Origin: JANNNF01 sp040385825
GTDB taxonomy: Bacteria > Pseudomonadota > Alphaproteobacteria > Rhodobacterales > Rhodobacteraceae
NCBI GenBank assembly: GCA_040385825.1
Contig: JAZKGQ010000006.1
Span: 372,001-436,000, forward strand
DNA length: 64,000 nt
Direction: 5' to 3'
Each line of letters opens with the position of its first letter. Position 1 is the stretch's first letter. Below the pieces are notes generated by a model that saw nothing but the letters and a program-made list of their open reading frames with translations, was not told where the DNA came from and made no database searches. Shown here piece by piece: positions 61,643 to 64,000 of the stretch. The translations under genes and the position numbers were made by a program.

Positions 61643-64000
61643 TCAGCTTGCGTGGCTGGTATCGCCGAACATCTTGGTCTGCGCCTTTTTCGACAGCAAA
61701 TACTGCGCGTCGGATCTGGAGATCAGCGTGTAGAACATCGGCACCACGAACATGGTGAAACAGGTGCCGATGATCAGCCCGGTAAAGATCACCAGACCCA
61801 TGGCCTGCCGCGCGGCAGCCCCGGCCCCTTCGGCGATGATCAACGGCACCACCGCCAGCGCCATCGCGGCGGTGGTCATCAGAATGGGCCGCAAACGGGT
61901 GCGGGCCGCGACGACAATCGCCGCCCGCCGTGACAGACCCTTTTCATCGCGCTGCTGATTGGCGAATTCCACCATCAGGATGCCGTGTTTGGTGATCAGC
62001 CCGATCAGCGTGATCAACCCGACCTGCGTATAGATATTCAGCGTCCCCAGCCCGAGGTTCAGCGGCAGGATCGCGCCAAAGATCGACAACGGCACCGACA
62101 TCATGATGATCAGCGGGTCGCGGAAGCTTTCAAACTGCGCGGCCAGCACCAGATAGATCACCACAATCGCCGCGGCAAAGGCGATCAGGATGGCGCTGCC
62201 CTGCGCCTTTTCCAGCCGCGACTGGCCGGAATAGTCGATGAAGAACCCGTCCGGCATCACCTCGGCGGCGATCGCTTCAAGATTGGCAAGGCCGGTGCCG
62301 GTGGACGTGCCAAGTGCGGGCAGCGCCGTCAGGGTGGCCGAGTTCAACTGGTTGAACTGCTCGATCGACGCCGCCGCAGCCCCGGTCTTGATCGTGACCA
62401 CCGACGACAGCGGCACCATGACCCCGGTGGCCGAGCGAACGAAGAACTGCCCCAGACTTTCGGGATTGTTGCGCCATTCGGCAGGGACCTGCGTGATGAT
62501 GTCATAGCTGTTGGAATCGCGGTCGAACTGCGCCACCCCCCCGCCACCGACCAGCAAGCCCAGCGTATTGCCGATCTCGGACACCGGCACGTTCAGGCTG
62601 GCGGCGCGGTCGCGGTCAATGGTGACGGTGATCTGCGGCGCGTCAAACGACAGCGAGTTCTGCACCACGATGAATTGACCGCTGGCCATGGCGCGGGCCT
62701 TGATCGCATCCGCCACCTCGACCACCCGTTCGGGCGCATAGATCGACTGGATCACCATGGAAATCGGCAGGCCGCCGCCCGCCCCCGGCAAGGTGGGGGG
62801 CGCAAAGACAAAGCCCTGCATGCCGGTCAGCTTGTCCAGTCGGGCCTGAATATCAGCCTGAATCGCGGCCTGACCGCGGCTGCGGTCGGCCCAGTCCTTC
62901 AGCGACCAGATGAAGATGCCCGAATTCGTCGCGCCGCCAAACCCCGCGATCGAGAATTTGGTCTTCACCTCTTCGATGTCGCCGGTGATTTCAGAGATGC
63001 GGTCGGTGTACAGGCTGGTGTAATCGGTGGTCGCATAGCGCGGGCCATTGACCAGCGCGAACAGCGCGCCGGAATCCTCGGCCGGGGCCAGTTCGGTCGT
63101 GGTGTTCAGGAACATGAACCCGGTGCCGCCCAGCAAGGCCACCACCATCAGCAAGGTGACAGGCCGGTAATCCAGCGAGGTCGACACCCGGCGTTCGTAC
63201 CAGTCCGACACCGCCTCGGATGTGCGGTCCACGACGCGCTGAAACCGGCCCGGCGCGCCATGGGTCAGCAGCCGCGCGGCCATCATCGGCGTGATGGTCA
63301 GCGCAACCACGCCCGAAATGATCACCGCCCCCGCCAGCGTCAGCGCAAACTCTGCAAACAGCGCGCCGGTCAGACCGCCGGTAAAGGCCAGCGGTGCCAA
63401 CACGGCAGCCAGCGTGATGGTCATGGCCACCACTGGCCCGGTGATTTCCTGCATCCCCACGATGGAGGCCTGTGCCGGTGTCATGCCGTCTTCGATATGG
63501 CGATGGATGTTTTCCACCACCACGATGGCGTCATCGACCACCAGACCAATGGCCAGCACCATCGCCAGCAGGGTCAGCAGGTTGATGGAATAGCCCATCA
63601 CCAGCATCAGCGAACACACCCCGATCAGCGCCAGCGGGATCGTCGCCACCGGCATCAGCACTGACCGGAACGACCCCAGGAACAGCAAGATCACCACCAC
63701 CACGATCACCACGGCCTCGGCGATGGTCTTGAACACTTCTTCAATCGAGGCGCTGATGGTTTCGGTGGAATCGTACACCATGGTCATCGTCATGCCATTG
63801 GGCAGGCTGGCGTTGATCAGCGGCAGTTCGGCGATCACCGCCGCCGCCACATCCAGCGGGTTGGCCGCCGGGGTGGGGGTCAGGCCGATGAAGGTGCCGC
63901 CCTTGCCGTCAAACGTCACGATCTCGGCCTGTTCGGCGGCGGCAAGCTCGATCTGCGCCACATCGCGCAGACGCACGACACCGCTTGACGTGGTGGTCAG
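61643..64000 (-). CDS. RND efflux pump inner membrane protein (5' end outside window)
   Basis: The reading frame is open to the window edge, giving 785 C-terminal residues of an AcrB/MexB-type pump (about 1040 full length). The visible start SSGVVRLRDVAQIELAA corresponds to the porter domain. The first membrane block, PVATIPLALIGVCSLMLVMG to DDAIVVVENIHRHIEDG, carries the conserved DD proton-relay region. The second block contains GLITKHGILMVEFANQQ and the ending FVVPMFYTLIS. It is a HAE1-type proton-driven drug pump by sequence. Confidence 0.93.
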   Translation of the reverse strand: MTTTSSGVVRLRDVAQIELAAAEQAEIVTFDGKGGTFIGLTPTPAANPLDVAAAVIAELPLINASLPNGMTMTMVYDSTETISASIEEVFKTIAEAVVIVVVVILLFLGSFRSVLMPVATIPLALIGVCSLMLVMGYSINLLTLLAMVLAIGLVVDDAIVVVENIHRHIEDGMTPAQASIVGMQEITGPVVAMTITLAAVLAPLAFTGGLTGALFAEFALTLAGAVIISGVVALTITPMMAARLLTHGAPGRFQRVVDRTSEAVSDWYERRVSTSLDYRPVTLLMVVALLGGTGFMFLNTTTELAPAEDSGALFALVNGPRYATTDYTSLYTDRISEITGDIEEVKTKFSIAGFGGATNSGIFIWSLKDWADRSRGQAAIQADIQARLDKLTGMQGFVFAPPTLPGAGGGLPISMVIQSIYAPERVVEVADAIKARAMASGQFIVVQNSLSFDAPQITVTIDRDRAASLNVPVSEIGNTLGLLVGGGGVAQFDRDSNSYDIITQVPAEWRNNPESLGQFFVRSATGVMVPLSSVVTIKTGAAAASIEQFNQLNSATLTALPALGTSTGTGLANLEAIAAEVMPDGFFIDYSGQSRLEKAQGSAILIAFAAAIVVIYLVLAAQFESFRDPLIIMMSVPLSIFGAILPLNLGLGTLNIYTQVGLITLIGLITKHGILMVEFANQQRDEKGLSRRAAIVVAARTRLRPILMTTAAMALAVVPLIIAEGAGAAARQAMGLVIFTGLIIGTCFTMFVVPMFYTLISRSDAQYLLSKKAQTKMFGDTSHAS

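Noticed and set aside
1..64000. CRISPR array, prophage or integron
   Set aside because: No regularly spaced direct repeats, no phage structural gene and no integrase of those types was seen.

Overview
The window is high-GC chromosomal DNA that looks like a Rhodobacteraceae (alphaproteobacterial) genome. The clues are the FzlA-like GST beside mtgA, gltD and gltB on one strand, an FMN-riboswitch-controlled type II lumazine synthase, an NDUFA9-like protein beside uppP, and a hemP/imelysin/bacterioferritin cluster with an Irr-type palindrome. No rRNA or CRISPR array was seen. One tRNA-Leu(CAG) is present.

Layout. 1-2.2 kb: 3' part of a UbiB-type kinase gene, then a decayed IS481-family element. 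2.2-6.3 kb: a 55-residue ORF, queG, an FzlA-like GST, mtgA, a DUF1269 protein and a ParDE toxin-antitoxin pair. 6.3-13 kb: glutamate synthase (gltD, a secreted protein, gltB). 13-16 kb: uppP, an NDUFA9-like reductase, tRNA-Leu, and ribH behind an FMN riboswitch. 16-26.3 kb: divergent amino-sugar genes: kinase, GntR regulator, NagB-II-type SIS protein and nagA on the minus strand; murQ and a sugar ABC transporter with a Gfo/Idh oxidoreductase on the plus strand. 26.5-34.5 kb: a 1064-residue Ig-repeat adhesin with its own type I secretion system. 34.6-40.6 kb: iron cluster (hemP, imelysin, bfd, bfr, di-heme protein, second imelysin, DUF1513). 40.7-43.8 kb: polar amino acid ABC transporter. 43.9-61.4 kb: an ECF sigma factor, prepilin peptidase, DUF4331 protein, type II secretion genes (gspG-H-I-C-D on plus; gspL-M-E-F, a lipoprotein gene and gspJ-K on minus), a TPR protein and three HupE/UreJ-like membrane proteins. 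61.6-64 kb: 3' part of an RND efflux pump gene.

The most interesting region is 43.9-61.4 kb. Five intergenic sites share the pattern TGAAAC-N16/17-CGTA. They lie in front of the ECF sigma gene, the DUF4331 gene, both divergent gsp operons and the hupE genes. I read this as one ECF-controlled regulon that builds a dedicated type II secretion machine with its likely exported protein (DUF4331) and a set of metal-permease-like proteins. No anti-sigma gene is adjacent. The gsp-to-hupE block, but not the sigma and DUF4331 genes, is also bracketed by two copies of a 59-bp intergenic repeat (57/59 identical).

All calls come from reading the sequence. Family names rest on recognised motifs and not on database searches.
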